64,000 bases of DNA, from NCBI GenBank assembly GCA_947475895.1, contig CANJMF010000013.1:1-64000 (forward strand). Reading direction: 5' to 3'. The number at the start of each line of letters is the position of its first letter. The stretch's first letter is position 1. A model generated the notes under the pieces. It did no database searches. It saw only the letters and a program-made list of their open reading frames with translations, and was not told the DNA's origin. A program made the position numbers and the translations under genes. Source of the stretch: Fidelibacterota bacterium (GTDB lineage: Bacteria; Pseudomonadota; Alphaproteobacteria; Rhodospirillales; Rhodospirillaceae). Positions 29,719 to 38,529 of this stretch are shown piece after piece.

Positions 29719-30488
29719 ACCTTCACCTGCGCGACGGCGTCGTCGACCAACGCGCAGATCATGGCGAGGTCTTGGGGACGCGAGAGGCGATGATCCCCGT
29801 CCTTCACGAAACGGACCTGCACGTCGTCACCCGCGAGTTTCTCGGCGACGCGCAGTGAGGTTTCCCACGGCACGGACTCATCGCGCTGGCCGTGAATGAA
29901 ACGCGCGGGGCATGTGAGGGCAATGGTATCGCGCAAAAGCAAATTCTTGCGGCCATCCTCGATCAGAAGCTTGCCGATACGATAGGGACCGTCGGTATAA
30001 TCACTGGGAACGTCGATGACGCCCCGGTCCATGATTTCGGTGCGCTGCGCATCGGTCATTTTCGGCCACATGAGGTCTTCGGTAAAATCGGGCGCGACCG
30101 CGATTCCGGCCAGAGCCGCAACGCGCGCGGGCCGGGCTAGGGCGGTTTTTAGCATCACCCAGCCGCCCATGCTGGAACCGACCAGAACCTGGGGGCCTTC
30201 GGTGGCTTGATCGAGGACCGTGACGGCATCTTGGACCCAGCGGGACACCGACCCGTCTTCGAATCGGCCGGTGGATTCGCCGTGGCCGTACATATCGAAC
30301 CGCACGTAACTGTAACCGCGCGCGATGCAGTGGGCCTCGAGCGCGAGCGCTTTTGTGCCGCCGCGATCGGACATGAGGCCATGGAGGAAAACGACGCCCG
30401 GTTTTGTAGAGGGTTTTGTGCCCGAAACCCAGTTATAGGCAATGCGTGCGCCGTCGGCGGCTGACAGAAATTCGGGCGCAGACGGCAT
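29715..30488 (-). CDS. Alpha/beta hydrolase
   Basis: 257 residues from ATG 30488. GVVFLHGLMSDRGG forms the oxyanion region, VGSSMGGWV carries the nucleophile Ser, and HGQRDESVPW and GDHRLS supply the catalytic Asp and His. The layout is that of the ABHD10-like acyl-protein thioesterase / esterase group, but the substrate cannot be read from sequence. The longer in-frame reading to 30926 overlaps the glycosyltransferase on the other strand and is rejected. It is the first gene of a two-gene unit with the TPR protein. Confidence 0.88.
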   Translation of the reverse strand: MPSAPEFLSAADGARIAYNWVSGTKPSTKPGVVFLHGLMSDRGGTKALALEAHCIARGYSYVRFDMYGHGESTGRFEDGSVSRWVQDAVTVLDQATEGPQVLVGSSMGGWVMLKTALARPARVAALAGIAVAPDFTEDLMWPKMTDAQRTEIMDRGVIDVPSDYTDGPYRIGKLLIEDGRKNLLLRDTIALTCPARFIHGQRDESVPWETSLRVAEKLAGDDVQVRFVKDGDHRLSRPQDLAMICALVDDAVAQVKV

Positions 30489-30563
30489 GATTGTAGAAAC
30501 CCTTTGGTTCGCCGGGCGGCATGTTACAAGACCTTTCCAGACCATAAGCACCGGATCGGCCTC

Positions 30564-31742
30564 TTGGCAAACGTAGCGACAGATACGCGGAAAACATGCC
30601 TGCAGATCGTCCCCAGCCTTGTTACAGGCGGGGTCGAGCGCGGCACCGTGGACGTGGCGCAAGCCCTCGTGCGTGCCGGATGGCGGGCGATGGTGGCGTC
30701 GAGCGGCGGCGGCATGGTGCGCGAGTTGGAACGTGCCGGGGCCGAGCACATTGTGCTTCCGCTCGATACAAAAAATCCGCGCGCTATGAAGCGCAACACC
30801 GCATCGCTTGTGGAATTGATCCGCGCACAAAACGTGAGTTTGGTTCACGCGCGCTCGCGCGCACCCGGTTGGAGCGCCCATGCCGCCGCCAAGGAAACCG
30901 GCGTTCCGTTCGTCACGACGTTTCACGGCGTCTACGGCGCGGGACCGTTCGGATTAAAGAAACTTTATAACCGCGTGATGACCTACGGCGAGCCGGTGAT
31001 CGCGATCTCCGACTTCATTCGCACGCACATGATCGAAGAATACAAAGTGGCGCCGGAGCGCATCCGCGTGATTCACCGCGGCGTCGATGTGCAAATGCTG
31101 GACCCGACCAAAGTAACGCCGACGCGTTTGATTCAACTGACGGCGAAATGGCATCTGCCGGAAACAGCGCCCGTGATCATGCTGCCCGGACGCCTGACAT
31201 CGTGGAAGGGCCACTATCTGATGATCGACGCGCTGGCCGTGTTGAAAGCACGCGCGCAAGGGCCGTTCGATCTGCGGTGCTTGATGGTGGGGCAGGACCA
31301 GGGACGCGAAGCCTATAAACACAGCCTGCAAACCTATGCGGCATCGCGCGGCGTCGAGGGCAATATTCAAGTGATCGAAGACTGCACCGATTTGCCGGCG
31401 GCTTATCTGGCGACGGATGTTGTGGTGTCGGCATCGACACGCCCGGAGGCTTTCGGCCGCGTTGTCGCCGAAGGCCAAGCCATGGGCCGGCCGGTGGTGG
31501 CGCCGTCGCACGGCGCTGCGGGAGAAATCATCGTGCCCGGCGTCACGGGCTGGCTGTTCACGCCGAGCGATCCTGTTTCCATGGCGGACGCATTGACGCG
31601 GGCTTTGAGCTTGAACAAAGACGAACGCGAACGCATTGCTGCATTAGCCATCGCGCGCGTGCGCAAGCACTTCAACAAAGCCGACATGTGCGCCAAGACC
31701 ATCGACGTTTACAACGAAGCGTTGGCGAGACCCGCGCCTTGA
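30564..31742 (+). CDS. Glycosyltransferase family 4
   Basis: About 392 residues. The N-terminal Rossmann half begins CLQIVPSLVTGGVERGTVD. The donor-binding half has LPGRLTSWKGHYLMIDAL and the EX7E-type segment RPEAFGRVVAEGQAMGRPV. It transfers a nucleotide-activated sugar, probably in lipopolysaccharide or another surface glycan. No ATG exists at the N-terminus. I prefer a TTG at 30564, leaving 75 bases to the divergent hydrolase; another TTG at 30504 is possible. It is followed after 10 bases by a family 9 transferase. Confidence 0.87.
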   Translation: MANVATDTRKTCLQIVPSLVTGGVERGTVDVAQALVRAGWRAMVASSGGGMVRELERAGAEHIVLPLDTKNPRAMKRNTASLVELIRAQNVSLVHARSRAPGWSAHAAAKETGVPFVTTFHGVYGAGPFGLKKLYNRVMTYGEPVIAISDFIRTHMIEEYKVAPERIRVIHRGVDVQMLDPTKVTPTRLIQLTAKWHLPETAPVIMLPGRLTSWKGHYLMIDALAVLKARAQGPFDLRCLMVGQDQGREAYKHSLQTYAASRGVEGNIQVIEDCTDLPAAYLATDVVVSASTRPEAFGRVVAEGQAMGRPVVAPSHGAAGEIIVPGVTGWLFTPSDPVSMADALTRALSLNKDERERIAALAIARVRKHFNKADMCAKTIDVYNEALARPAP

Positions 31743-31752
31743 ACTGCACAGC

Positions 31753-32739
31753 ATGAGCGCGCAGCGCATTCTTGTGATCGCGACCGAGGGCCTTGAGCGT
31801 TTCGTTCCGGCTTTAGGGGCTATGGCTGCGCTGCGCGCACACCACCATGGTGCGGTCATTGTATTGCTGACCACGGCATTGATTGCCGAATTCGCCGAGT
31901 CAGCGCCTTATTTTAACAACGTGTGGGTCGATAAAACCATCGGCACACGCAGCTTTTATCGCCTGCTGGCGTTGCGCCGGCAGTTGCGCGCGGAAAGCTT
32001 CGACCGCGTTTATGATTTCGATGGCACAGATCATTCAAAGACTTTGTTCTGGCTGATGTACGGACGGCGCGGCGTGTTCGATCGCGCGCGCCTTCCATGG
32101 TCGGGCGCAGTTCCAGGAACGGCCCTGGATCACGGTGACCCCCGTCATACAGCAATGCATATCGTGGATCGGTGGACGGCGCAGTTGCGCACGGCCGACA
32201 TTCACGGTGTTTTGCGCACCGATGTGTCGTGGGTGGCGCGGCAGGTGAAATCCTTCGCGGTGCCGTTCCGCATGGGCGAGACTTTCGTGCTGATTTCGGT
32301 GGAGCCCGGCCCCGGCGGCCAGTGGCCCACGGAAAACTATGCCGACCTCGCGCGCATGTTGGACTTGGACGGCAAGCGGCCGGTGCTGGTGGGATTTGCC
32401 GTTCCCGCCGCGACCGTCACGGGGATCCTGGAGCGCTGTCCGGCGGCCATCGATTTAACCCGCGTTACCAGCGTGAGCGATTTGATTTTCCTGACCTGGG
32501 CGGCAAATGCTGCCGTGGGTCCCGATACCGGAATCATGCACCTGACGGCTGCAGCCGGGTGCCCTACGGTTGCGCTGTTCGATACGGCCTCGGACCCCAC
32601 TTTGGTTGGCCCACGCGGCGATGTGGTCACTATTCTGAGACGTGCGCGTCTGGCTGATATTCCAGTGGGCGAGGTCGCGACCGCCCTACAACGGGGACGC
32701 GCCGCACCCAAACGAAGCCCGCGCTTGCCGCTGGCGTAG
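31753..32739 (+). CDS. Glycosyltransferase family 9 (heptosyltransferase-like)
   Basis: 328 residues. ILVIATEGLERFVPALGAMAAL at the N-terminus and GPDTGIMHLTAAAGCPTVALF near the C-terminus are the family 9 pattern used by ADP-heptose:LPS heptosyltransferases. The usual GDxLL-type N-terminal motif is degenerate. It lies 10 bases after the family 4 transferase, so both probably act in one lipopolysaccharide core or glycan pathway. The C-terminus is rich in Arg and Pro. Confidence 0.87.
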   Translation: MSAQRILVIATEGLERFVPALGAMAALRAHHHGAVIVLLTTALIAEFAESAPYFNNVWVDKTIGTRSFYRLLALRRQLRAESFDRVYDFDGTDHSKTLFWLMYGRRGVFDRARLPWSGAVPGTALDHGDPRHTAMHIVDRWTAQLRTADIHGVLRTDVSWVARQVKSFAVPFRMGETFVLISVEPGPGGQWPTENYADLARMLDLDGKRPVLVGFAVPAATVTGILERCPAAIDLTRVTSVSDLIFLTWAANAAVGPDTGIMHLTAAAGCPTVALFDTASDPTLVGPRGDVVTILRRARLADIPVGEVATALQRGRAAPKRSPRLPLA

Positions 32740-32788
32740 TCGCCCCTTAGATTGCGCGAGCTTTTCCGCGATTTAAGTGAAGAAAAAC

Positions 32789-34756
32789 ATGGTTGCGATC
32801 ACCCTGCCCGACGGCTCCGTCCGTCAATACGACTCTGCCATCACCGGCGCCCAGCTGGCGGCCGACATTGGCCCCGGACTTGCGAAAGCGGCCCTGGCCA
32901 TTCGCATCGGCGGCAAGATGAAAGACCTCGCGACCAGCATCGATACGGATGCGCAAGTGTCCATCGTGACCAAGAAAGACGCCGACGCGCTGGAACTGTT
33001 GCGCCACGACGCTGCTCACGTGATGGCCGAAGCGGTGCAGGAATTATTTCCCGGTACGCAAGTGACCATCGGCCCCGCCATCGAGAACGGTTTTTATTAC
33101 GACTTCGCCCGCGATACGCCCTTCACGCTGGACGATCTGCCGAAGATCGAACAGCGCATGCGCGAAATCGTGGACCGCGACGAAGTCATTACGCGTGAAG
33201 AGTGGGACCGCGCCGAAGCCATCGCGCACTTCAAAAGCATCGGTGAAAAATACAAGGCCGAGCTGATCGAAGGTCTGCCGACGACGGATCCGATTGGCGT
33301 ATATCGCCAAGGCAATTGGAAAGATTTGTGCCGTGGGCCGCATTTGCCCTCAACCGGCAAGCTCGGCAAGGCGTTCAAGTTGACGAAGGTCGCGGGCGCT
33401 TATTGGCGCGGCGATTCCAACAACGCCATGTTGACGCGCATTTACGGCACCGTGTGGGCGGATGATAAACAGCTCGCGGCTTACACCACCATGCTGGAAG
33501 AAGCCGAGAAGCGCGATCACCGCAAAATCGGTCAGGAGATGGACTTGTTCCACCTTCAGTCCGAGGCGCAGGGCAGCGTGTTTTGGCACGCCAAGGGCTA
33601 TACGCTGTGGCGCCAGCTGGAACTGTACATGCGCCGGCGTTTGGATGCGGCGGGCTATCAGGAAGTCAAAACGCCGCAGCTCATGAACTCCAAGCAGTGG
33701 GAAGCATCAGGTCACTGGGGCAAGTACCGCGAGAACATGTTTGTGGTGCCGGACGAAATTCCGAGCGTCGACGACGACGCGCCCGTGTTGTCGGGCAAGT
33801 CTGAGTTCCTGGCGCTGAAGCCCATGAACTGCCCAGCGCACGTGCTGATTTTTCGCCAAGGCATCAAGAGCTATCGCGATCTACCGATCCGCATGGCGGA
33901 GTTCGGCTGCTGTCACCGCAACGAGCCGCACGGCGCCTTGCACGGCATCATGCGCCTGCGCCAATTCACGCAAGACGATGCGCACATTTTCTGCCGCGAA
34001 GATCAGATCGTGGATGAAGTGCGCCAGTTCTGCGAACTGCTCGACGTCGTCTACAAAGACCTTGGGTTCGACCGTTATGCGATCAAGCTGGCGCTGCGCC
34101 CCGAAAAGCGTTTCGGCACCGACGAGATGTGGGACCGCGCTGAAAACAATTTGCGCGAAGCCGTGCGACTCGCAGGCCGTCAGGGCGCGGAGTACGGTTG
34201 GCAGGAACTGCCGGGCGAAGGTGCGTTCTATTCACCCAAGCTGGAGTTCCACCTCACCGACGCCATCGGTCGCACTTGGCAGTGCGGCACCATTCAATTG
34301 GACTACGTGCTGCCCGAACGTCTGGATGTTCACTACATCGGCGAGGACGGCGCCAAACATCGACCGGTTATGCTTCACCGCGCGATTCTGGGGGCTTTCG
34401 AGCGATTCCTCGGCATTCTGATCGAGCATCATGCGGGCAAGTTCCCGCTGTGGCTCGCGCCCATTCAAGCAGCGGTGTGCACCATTACCGAAGATGCCGA
34501 CGGGTATGCCCATGAAGTTGCTGCGACTTTGAAGGCGGCTGGACTGCGCGTCACCACCGACCTGCGCAACGAAAAGATCAACTACAAGGTGCGGGAACAC
34601 TCGCTCGCGAAAGTCCCCGTGCTGGTCGTTGTTGGTAGAAAAGAGGCCGAAACACATGGCGTTGCGTTGCGAAGACTCGGCAGCCCAAACCAAGAAGTCC
34701 TTGCGCTGACTGAGGCAGCCGATAGACTTGCCGCCGAAGCTGCGGTTCCGGGCTAA
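32789..34756 (+). CDS. thrS: Threonyl-tRNA synthetase
   Basis: 655 residues starting [15 protein letters not shown], the TGS domain. The editing-type second domain follows ([12 protein letters not shown]). The class II catalytic core shows MNCPAHV, the motif 2 region [23 protein letters not shown] and motif 3. An anticodon-binding domain ends the protein. It charges tRNA-Thr and proofreads Ser. I chose ATG 32789 rather than GTG 32777, since it gives the usual N-terminus. It is the upstream neighbour of infC. Confidence 0.96.
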   Translation: MVAITLPDGSVRQYDSAITGAQLAADIGPGLAKAALAIRIGGKMKDLATSIDTDAQVSIVTKKDADALELLRHDAAHVMAEAVQELFPGTQVTIGPAIENGFYYDFARDTPFTLDDLPKIEQRMREIVDRDEVITREEWDRAEAIAHFKSIGEKYKAELIEGLPTTDPIGVYRQGNWKDLCRGPHLPSTGKLGKAFKLTKVAGAYWRGDSNNAMLTRIYGTVWADDKQLAAYTTMLEEAEKRDHRKIGQEMDLFHLQSEAQGSVFWHAKGYTLWRQLELYMRRRLDAAGYQEVKTPQLMNSKQWEASGHWGKYRENMFVVPDEIPSVDDDAPVLSGKSEFLALKPMNCPAHVLIFRQGIKSYRDLPIRMAEFGCCHRNEPHGALHGIMRLRQFTQDDAHIFCREDQIVDEVRQFCELLDVVYKDLGFDRYAIKLALRPEKRFGTDEMWDRAENNLREAVRLAGRQGAEYGWQELPGEGAFYSPKLEFHLTDAIGRTWQCGTIQLDYVLPERLDVHYIGEDGAKHRPVMLHRAILGAFERFLGILIEHHAGKFPLWLAPIQAAVCTITEDADGYAHEVAATLKAAGLRVTTDLRNEKINYKVREHSLAKVPVLVVVGRKEAETHGVALRRLGSPNQEVLALTEAADRLAAEAAVPG

Positions 34757-34823
34757 AAGCCGGGAACCGTTGTTTCACGTGGGGGGTTTAACTACTTAAG
34801 TTCGACACCGGAATAACAACAAC

Positions 34824-34839
34824 AGGAGATTGATACATA
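34824..34839 (+). promoter_or_regulatory. infC ribosome-binding site and AUA start codon
   Basis: AGGAG at 34824-34828 lies eight bases before an in-frame ATA at 34837. A TGA at 34831-34833, in the same frame, excludes any start further upstream, and the next standard start (GTG 34915) would delete the conserved N-terminus of IF3. Non-standard start codons on infC allow IF3 to repress its own translation, because IF3 rejects such codons. Confidence 0.85.
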
Positions 34840-35376
34840 GCTAGATTTGACCAACCGGCGCCCGCATCCAAAGGAGATGGACCGCGCACCAATGAAGAGA
34901 TCACCAGCAAAACCGTGCGCTTGATTCTCGCCGACGGCGACAACATCGGTGTCGTTGACCGTGAAACCGCCCTTCGCAAAGCGGAGGAAGCCGGATTTGA
35001 CCTCGTCGAAATTTCCCCCAACGCTGACCCACCGGTCTGCAAGATCCTCGACATCGGCAAGTACAAGTACGAGGAACAGAAGCGCAAAAACGAAGCGCGC
35101 AAAAAGCAGAAGGTTATCGAGGTCAAAGAAATCAAGCTGCGCCCGAACATCGACGATCACGATTACGATGTGAAGATGCGCGCGATGAAGCGTTTCATCG
35201 AAGAAGGCGACAAAGTGAAAGTCACCCTTCGCTTCCGTGGCCGCGAAATGGCGCATATGGAGTTGGGGCATCAATTGCTCGCCCGTGTGCGTACCGACTT
35301 CGAAGAACATGCGAAAGTCGAACAAGACGCGCGCTCGGAAGGCCGCCAGATCGTGATGGTGTTGGCACCGCGTTAA
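34837..35376 (+). CDS. infC: Translation initiation factor IF-3 (AUA start)
   Basis: 179 residues. The N-domain includes [15 protein letters not shown] and [18 protein letters not shown]. The linker is the lysine-rich [15 protein letters not shown], and the C-domain has [16 protein letters not shown] and [12 protein letters not shown]3 keeps subunits apart and checks start codons. Translation appears to begin at ATA (34837), the only candidate between an in-frame stop and the conserved sequence. Unlike the common infC-rpmI-rplT order, a terminator and a DoxX gene intervene before rpmI. Confidence 0.95.
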   Translation: MARFDQPAPASKGDGPRTNEEITSKTVRLILADGDNIGVVDRETALRKAEEAGFDLVEISPNADPPVCKILDIGKYKYEEQKRKNEARKKQKVIEVKEIKLRPNIDDHDYDVKMRAMKRFIEEGDKVKVTLRFRGREMAHMELGHQLLARVRTDFEEHAKVEQDARSEGRQIVMVLAPR

Positions 35377-35404
35377 AGCCTTTGCTTTGAGGCGTTAAAT
35401 CAAG

Positions 35405-35440
35405 AACGGCGGTGATCCATAGTGATCGCCGCCGTTTTTC
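35405..35440 (+). terminator. Rho-independent terminator after infC
   Basis: A 13-base-pair stem (AACGGCGGTGATC with GATCGCCGCCGTT, one G-T pair), a six-base loop and a T run. It isolates infC from the DoxX gene and from rpmI-rplT. Confidence 0.85.
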
Positions 35441-35480
35441 GTTAGACTGCCGGTGGGCATCTTCGGGGGAGAAATTACAC

Positions 35481-35912
35481 ATGAGCTTGCAAACGAGTTT
35501 GACGGCCTGGGCACCGCGCGTTCTCAGCGTCACGCGCGCGATCGCCGGACTGCTGTATATGCAGCACGGTCTGTCGAAGCTGTTCTTGTTTCCGGGCGCC
35601 ATGCCGGGCGGTTCGGCCGTTGCCGCGGATCCGCTTTCGTTTATGGGATTTGCGGGGATTCTTGAGTTGGCCGGCGGGGCACTGGTGGCGGTGGGTCTGT
35701 TCACCCGGCCCGTGGCTTTCATTCTCTCAGGCATGATGGCGGTGGCTTATTTCATGGTCCATGCGCCCCGGAATTTTTACCCGATTCTCAACGGCGGCGA
35801 TCTGGCCATCCTGTTTTGCTTCTTCTTCCTCTACCTCACCTGCGCTGGCGGGGGCGTTTGGAGCCTGGACGCCATGAGGGCGCGGCGCATGACCGAGGCG
35901 GCGGGCGGTTAA
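35481..35912 (+). CDS. DoxX family membrane protein
   Basis: 143 residues with about four membrane spans. ITRAIAGLLYMQHGLSKL-type sequence (here TRAIAGLLYMQHGLSKLF), LELAGGALVAVGLFTRP and the final AGGGVWSLD are typical of the DoxX/SURF4 group. These membrane proteins often accompany redox or thiosulfate metabolism, but most have no defined role. GGGGGAGAA precedes ATG 35481. The gene sits between infC and rpmI, normally neighbours. Confidence 0.88.
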   Translation: MSLQTSLTAWAPRVLSVTRAIAGLLYMQHGLSKLFLFPGAMPGGSAVAADPLSFMGFAGILELAGGALVAVGLFTRPVAFILSGMMAVAYFMVHAPRNFYPILNGGDLAILFCFFFLYLTCAGGGVWSLDAMRARRMTEAAGG

Positions 35913-35932
35913 TCGTTCAAAGGAGGCAGAGG

Positions 35933-36133
35933 ATGTCCTGGAAAACCGTTTGACTACTCGCCTTTGGCTTGGGCCTCATCGTTGAAGCTGTCATGATTCA
36001 GGCCTGGAAAGACTTTGACAGGGCGCGTCTCCTGGGGGGCACGCTCTCGTGGGGCATTATTTTCGGCCTTATCGGTACGATTGGACTGTTGGCCGTGCGA
36101 TTCTTTCGCAAAAAGGCAGCACCGCCCCTTTAA
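35933..36133 (+). pseudogene. Small two-span membrane ORF interrupted by TGA at codon 7
   Basis: A very good Shine-Dalgarno (AAAGGAGG) precedes ATG 35933. Translation gives MSWKTV, then TGA (35951-35953), and the same frame then continues open to a TAA at 36131-36133. The open part has two strong hydrophobic spans (LLAFGLGLIVEAVMI and WGIIFGLIGTIGLLAV) and a basic end (RFFRKKAA). Reading through gives 66 residues, a normal small membrane protein. TGA serves as an ordinary stop elsewhere in this window, so this is most simply a nonsense mutation; reinitiation at ATG 35993 would keep only the second half. Confidence 0.6.
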
Positions 36134-36355
36134 GATTCATCCACTTCAAGACGAAGCCTCCTTTCAAGGCCTTTCCTTGCAAAACTGGGGTTTGGCGGGT
36201 ATAAGCCCGCCTTCCTGGCCTTCTGGGCCTAGGAAACAGGGGTCGCGCGTTGCGCGAGTCCACCGGCTAAAGGGCTAAAAATCCAATAATATCAGGATTT
36301 TAGGGCATGCCCCAGGTCGGGATCAAAAACCCGTCAGCTTACGAAAGGACGCAAA
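36134..36355 (+). promoter_or_regulatory. Structured leader region upstream of rpmI-rplT
   Basis: 222 bases without a gene. A GC-rich hairpin (GGCGGG with CCCGCC) lies at 36194-36211. A second element with a stem of about nine pairs (CTAAAAATCC with GGATTTTAG, one bulge) and an A/T-rich loop spans 36275-36303, about 50 bases before the rpmI start. In several bacteria L20 represses its own operon by binding the leader; a similar role here is conjecture. A promoter is expected here because infC is terminated upstream. Confidence 0.4.
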
Positions 36356-36556
36356 ATGCCCAAGATGAAGACCAAGAGCGCCGCCAAAAAGCGGTTCAAG
36401 ATCACCGGTACCGGCAAAGTTAAGGCTGGAGTTGCTTTCAAGCGTCACTGCTTGGGAGCCAAGTCGCAGAAGATGAAGCGGACGAATCGCGGCACCATGG
36501 TGCTGGCGAAAGCGGACGGCATCATCATCAAGCGCAATTTCCTCCCTAACGGCTAA
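36356..36556 (+). CDS. rpmI: 50S ribosomal protein L35
   Basis: 66 residues starting [20 protein letters not shown], with [14 protein letters not shown] and a C-terminal [19 protein letters not shown]. Standard length for L35. GAAAGGA precedes the ATG. It lies 21 bases before rplT, forming the conserved L35-L20 pair. Confidence 0.97.
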   Translation: MPKMKTKSAAKKRFKITGTGKVKAGVAFKRHCLGAKSQKMKRTNRGTMVLAKADGIIIKRNFLPNG

Positions 36557-36577
36557 CCCAGGTAACGGAGCACCGCC

Positions 36578-36937
36578 ATGTCACGCGTCAAACGCGGCGT
36601 CACAAAACACGCCCGCCACAAAAAAGTTCTCGCGCAAGCCAAGGGTTTCCGCGGCCGCAACTCGACGGCATACAAGCCGGCGAAGAACCGTCTCGAAAAA
36701 GCGCTGCGCTATGCGTATCGCGACCGCCGCCTGAAGAAGCGCGATTTCCGCGCCCTTTGGATCCAGCGTATCAACGCCGGTGTGCGCGCGTTCGGCCTTA
36801 CGTACTCGCGCTTTATCAACGGGCTCAAGAAAGCCGGCATCGAACTGGACCGCAAGGTTCTGGCCGACTTGGCTTTGAAAGAGCCCGCGACCTTCGAAGG
36901 TCTGGTGAAGCAGGCCCAAGCCGCGCTCGCTGCTTAA
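36578..36937 (+). CDS. rplT: 50S ribosomal protein L20
   Basis: 119 residues starting [18 protein letters not shown], followed by [13 protein letters not shown] and [21 protein letters not shown]20 binds 23S rRNA early in 50S assembly and in many bacteria represses its own operon. It is followed by a strong terminator before pheS. Confidence 0.97.
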   Translation: MSRVKRGVTKHARHKKVLAQAKGFRGRNSTAYKPAKNRLEKALRYAYRDRRLKKRDFRALWIQRINAGVRAFGLTYSRFINGLKKAGIELDRKVLADLALKEPATFEGLVKQAQAALAA

Positions 36938-36964
36938 ATTTCTCTCGTCACGACGAGTGAGGGT

Positions 36965-37001
36965 AAAGGGGCGGCTCACCAGAGCAGCCCCTTTCCTTTT
37001 T
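36965..37001 (+). terminator. Rho-independent terminator after rplT
   Basis: The stem AAAGGGGC with GCCCCTTT continues, after one mismatch, as GCTC with GAGC around the loop ACCA, and CCTTTTT follows. It ends the rpmI-rplT unit 27 bases before pheS. Confidence 0.85.
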
Positions 37002-37027
37002 GAGCGGCGCTGAAGAAGAAGCAATCC

Positions 37028-38107
37028 ATGACCGACACGATCGACCAGCTAAGAGCCGAGCTTCTGAGCGCCGTATCTGGCGCGGCGGATGTGCCTGCAC
37101 TTGAAGACGCGCGCGTGAACGCGCTCGGTAAAAAAGGCCGCATCACCGCGTTGATGGCGACCTTGGGCAGCTTGGCCCCGGAAGAAAAGAAAGCGTTCGG
37201 CCAACGCGTGAACGTGTTGAAGACCGAAGTGAGCGAAGCGCTGGACGCGCGCAAGGCCGTGCTTGCGGGCGCAGCACTTGATGCGCGCCTGGCAACAGAA
37301 CGCATGGACGTGAGCATGTCCGTGCGCCCCGAGGCGAAGGGCTCGCTTCATCCCATCAGCCAGACGATTGACGAAATCGCCGCCATTTTCGGCACCATGG
37401 GATTCGATCTCGCCGAAGGCCCGGATGTGGAAGACGACTTTCATAATTTTACTGCACTGAATTTTCCGCCGGGCCACCCTGCCCGCGACATGCACGACAC
37501 GTTCTTCCTTCCAACTGCGGAAGACGGCAACCGGTACCTTTTGCGCACGCACACGTCGCCGGTGCAGATCCGCACCATGATGACGCAAAAACCGCCGATC
37601 CGCGTGATCATTCCCGGGCGCACCTATCGTTGCGACTACGACATGACGCACACGCCTATGTTCCACCAAGTGGAACTGTTGGTGATCGACACGGAAACCA
37701 ACATGTCGCACTTGCGCGGCTGCTTGCAGGAATTCGTGCGAACCTATTTCGGCGTCGAAGATTTGACGACGCGTTTTCGCCCGTCGTTCTTCCCCTTCAC
37801 CGAACCGTCGGCGGAAATGGACATCGGCTGCTCGCGCCAAGGCGGCGAGCTGAAGATCGGCAACTACGGCGATTGGCTGGAAATTCTCGGCTGCGGCATG
37901 GTGCATCCCAATGTGCTGCGCGCGTGCGGCCTCGATCCCGAAGTGTATCAGGGTTTTGCGGCCGGCATGGGTATCGAGCGTATCGCCATGCTGAAGTACG
38001 GCATCCCCGATTTGCGCACGTTCTTTGAATCGGATTTGCGCTGGCTGCGCCATTACGGCTTCGCGGCCCTCGATGTACCGAGCGTGACCGGAGGATTGAG
38101 CCGATGA
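37028..38107 (+). CDS. pheS: Phenylalanyl-tRNA synthetase alpha subunit
   Basis: 359 residues. An N-terminal coiled-coil region is followed by the class II catalytic core: [49 protein letters not shown] and [18 protein letters not shown]. With PheT it forms the tetramer that charges tRNA-Phe. Its stop overlaps the start of an ASCH-domain gene (ATGA), which in turn overlaps pheT. This is an unusual insertion into the normally adjacent pheST pair. Confidence 0.97.
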   Translation: MTDTIDQLRAELLSAVSGAADVPALEDARVNALGKKGRITALMATLGSLAPEEKKAFGQRVNVLKTEVSEALDARKAVLAGAALDARLATERMDVSMSVRPEAKGSLHPISQTIDEIAAIFGTMGFDLAEGPDVEDDFHNFTALNFPPGHPARDMHDTFFLPTAEDGNRYLLRTHTSPVQIRTMMTQKPPIRVIIPGRTYRCDYDMTHTPMFHQVELLVIDTETNMSHLRGCLQEFVRTYFGVEDLTTRFRPSFFPFTEPSAEMDIGCSRQGGELKIGNYGDWLEILGCGMVHPNVLRACGLDPEVYQGFAAGMGIERIAMLKYGIPDLRTFFESDLRWLRHYGFAALDVPSVTGGLSR

Positions 38108-38529
38108 CCGATCTTCCCCAAGGCTTCGCGCATCTGCCGAAGTTTGCCTTTAGCGATCAAAAAGCCGTGGCAGACGAGCTGTGCGAGCTGGTGCTCGCGG
38201 GCAAGAAGACCGCGACCTGCGCGCCATTATACCAATACGAACTGGAAGAACTGCCGGTGCCGCAAGAAGGCGAACGCAGCGTGATTTTGGACGGATCGTC
38301 GAAAGCGCGCTGCGTTATCGAATGCATTGGCGCCGACGTCATTCCGTTCAATGAAGTGGAAGCCGATTTCGCGGCGGCCCAAGGAGAGGGCGACGGCTCG
38401 CTGAAAACCTGGAAGAAGCGCCAAAAGGCGCTGTTCGAAAGCCTGGGGTATTTCGACGACGAAATGCTGGTGGTGTGCGAACGATTCAAGGTCATTGAGA
38501 AGATCGAGTTCAAGCGAGTCGTGCGATGA
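38104..38529 (+). CDS. ASCH-domain protein between pheS and pheT
   Basis: 141 residues. The pattern [59 protein letters not shown] and [13 protein letters not shown] fits the ASCH fold. ASCH is a PUA-like RNA-binding module; some members such as YqfB hydrolyse N4-acetylcytidine. The start overlaps pheS (ATGA at 38104) and the stop overlaps pheT (ATGA at 38526), so all three are translationally coupled. A link to tRNA or nucleoside metabolism is tempting but unproven. Confidence 0.85.
   Translation: MTDLPQGFAHLPKFAFSDQKAVADELCELVLAGKKTATCAPLYQYELEELPVPQEGERSVILDGSSKARCVIECIGADVIPFNEVEADFAAAQGEGDGSLKTWKKRQKALFESLGYFDDEMLVVCERFKVIEKIEFKRVVR

Noticed and set aside
35951-35953. Selenocysteine reading of the in-frame TGA
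   Set aside because: No SECIS-like hairpin is evident directly after the codon, the position is at the start of a membrane span, and small DoxX-neighbour membrane proteins are not known selenoproteins.
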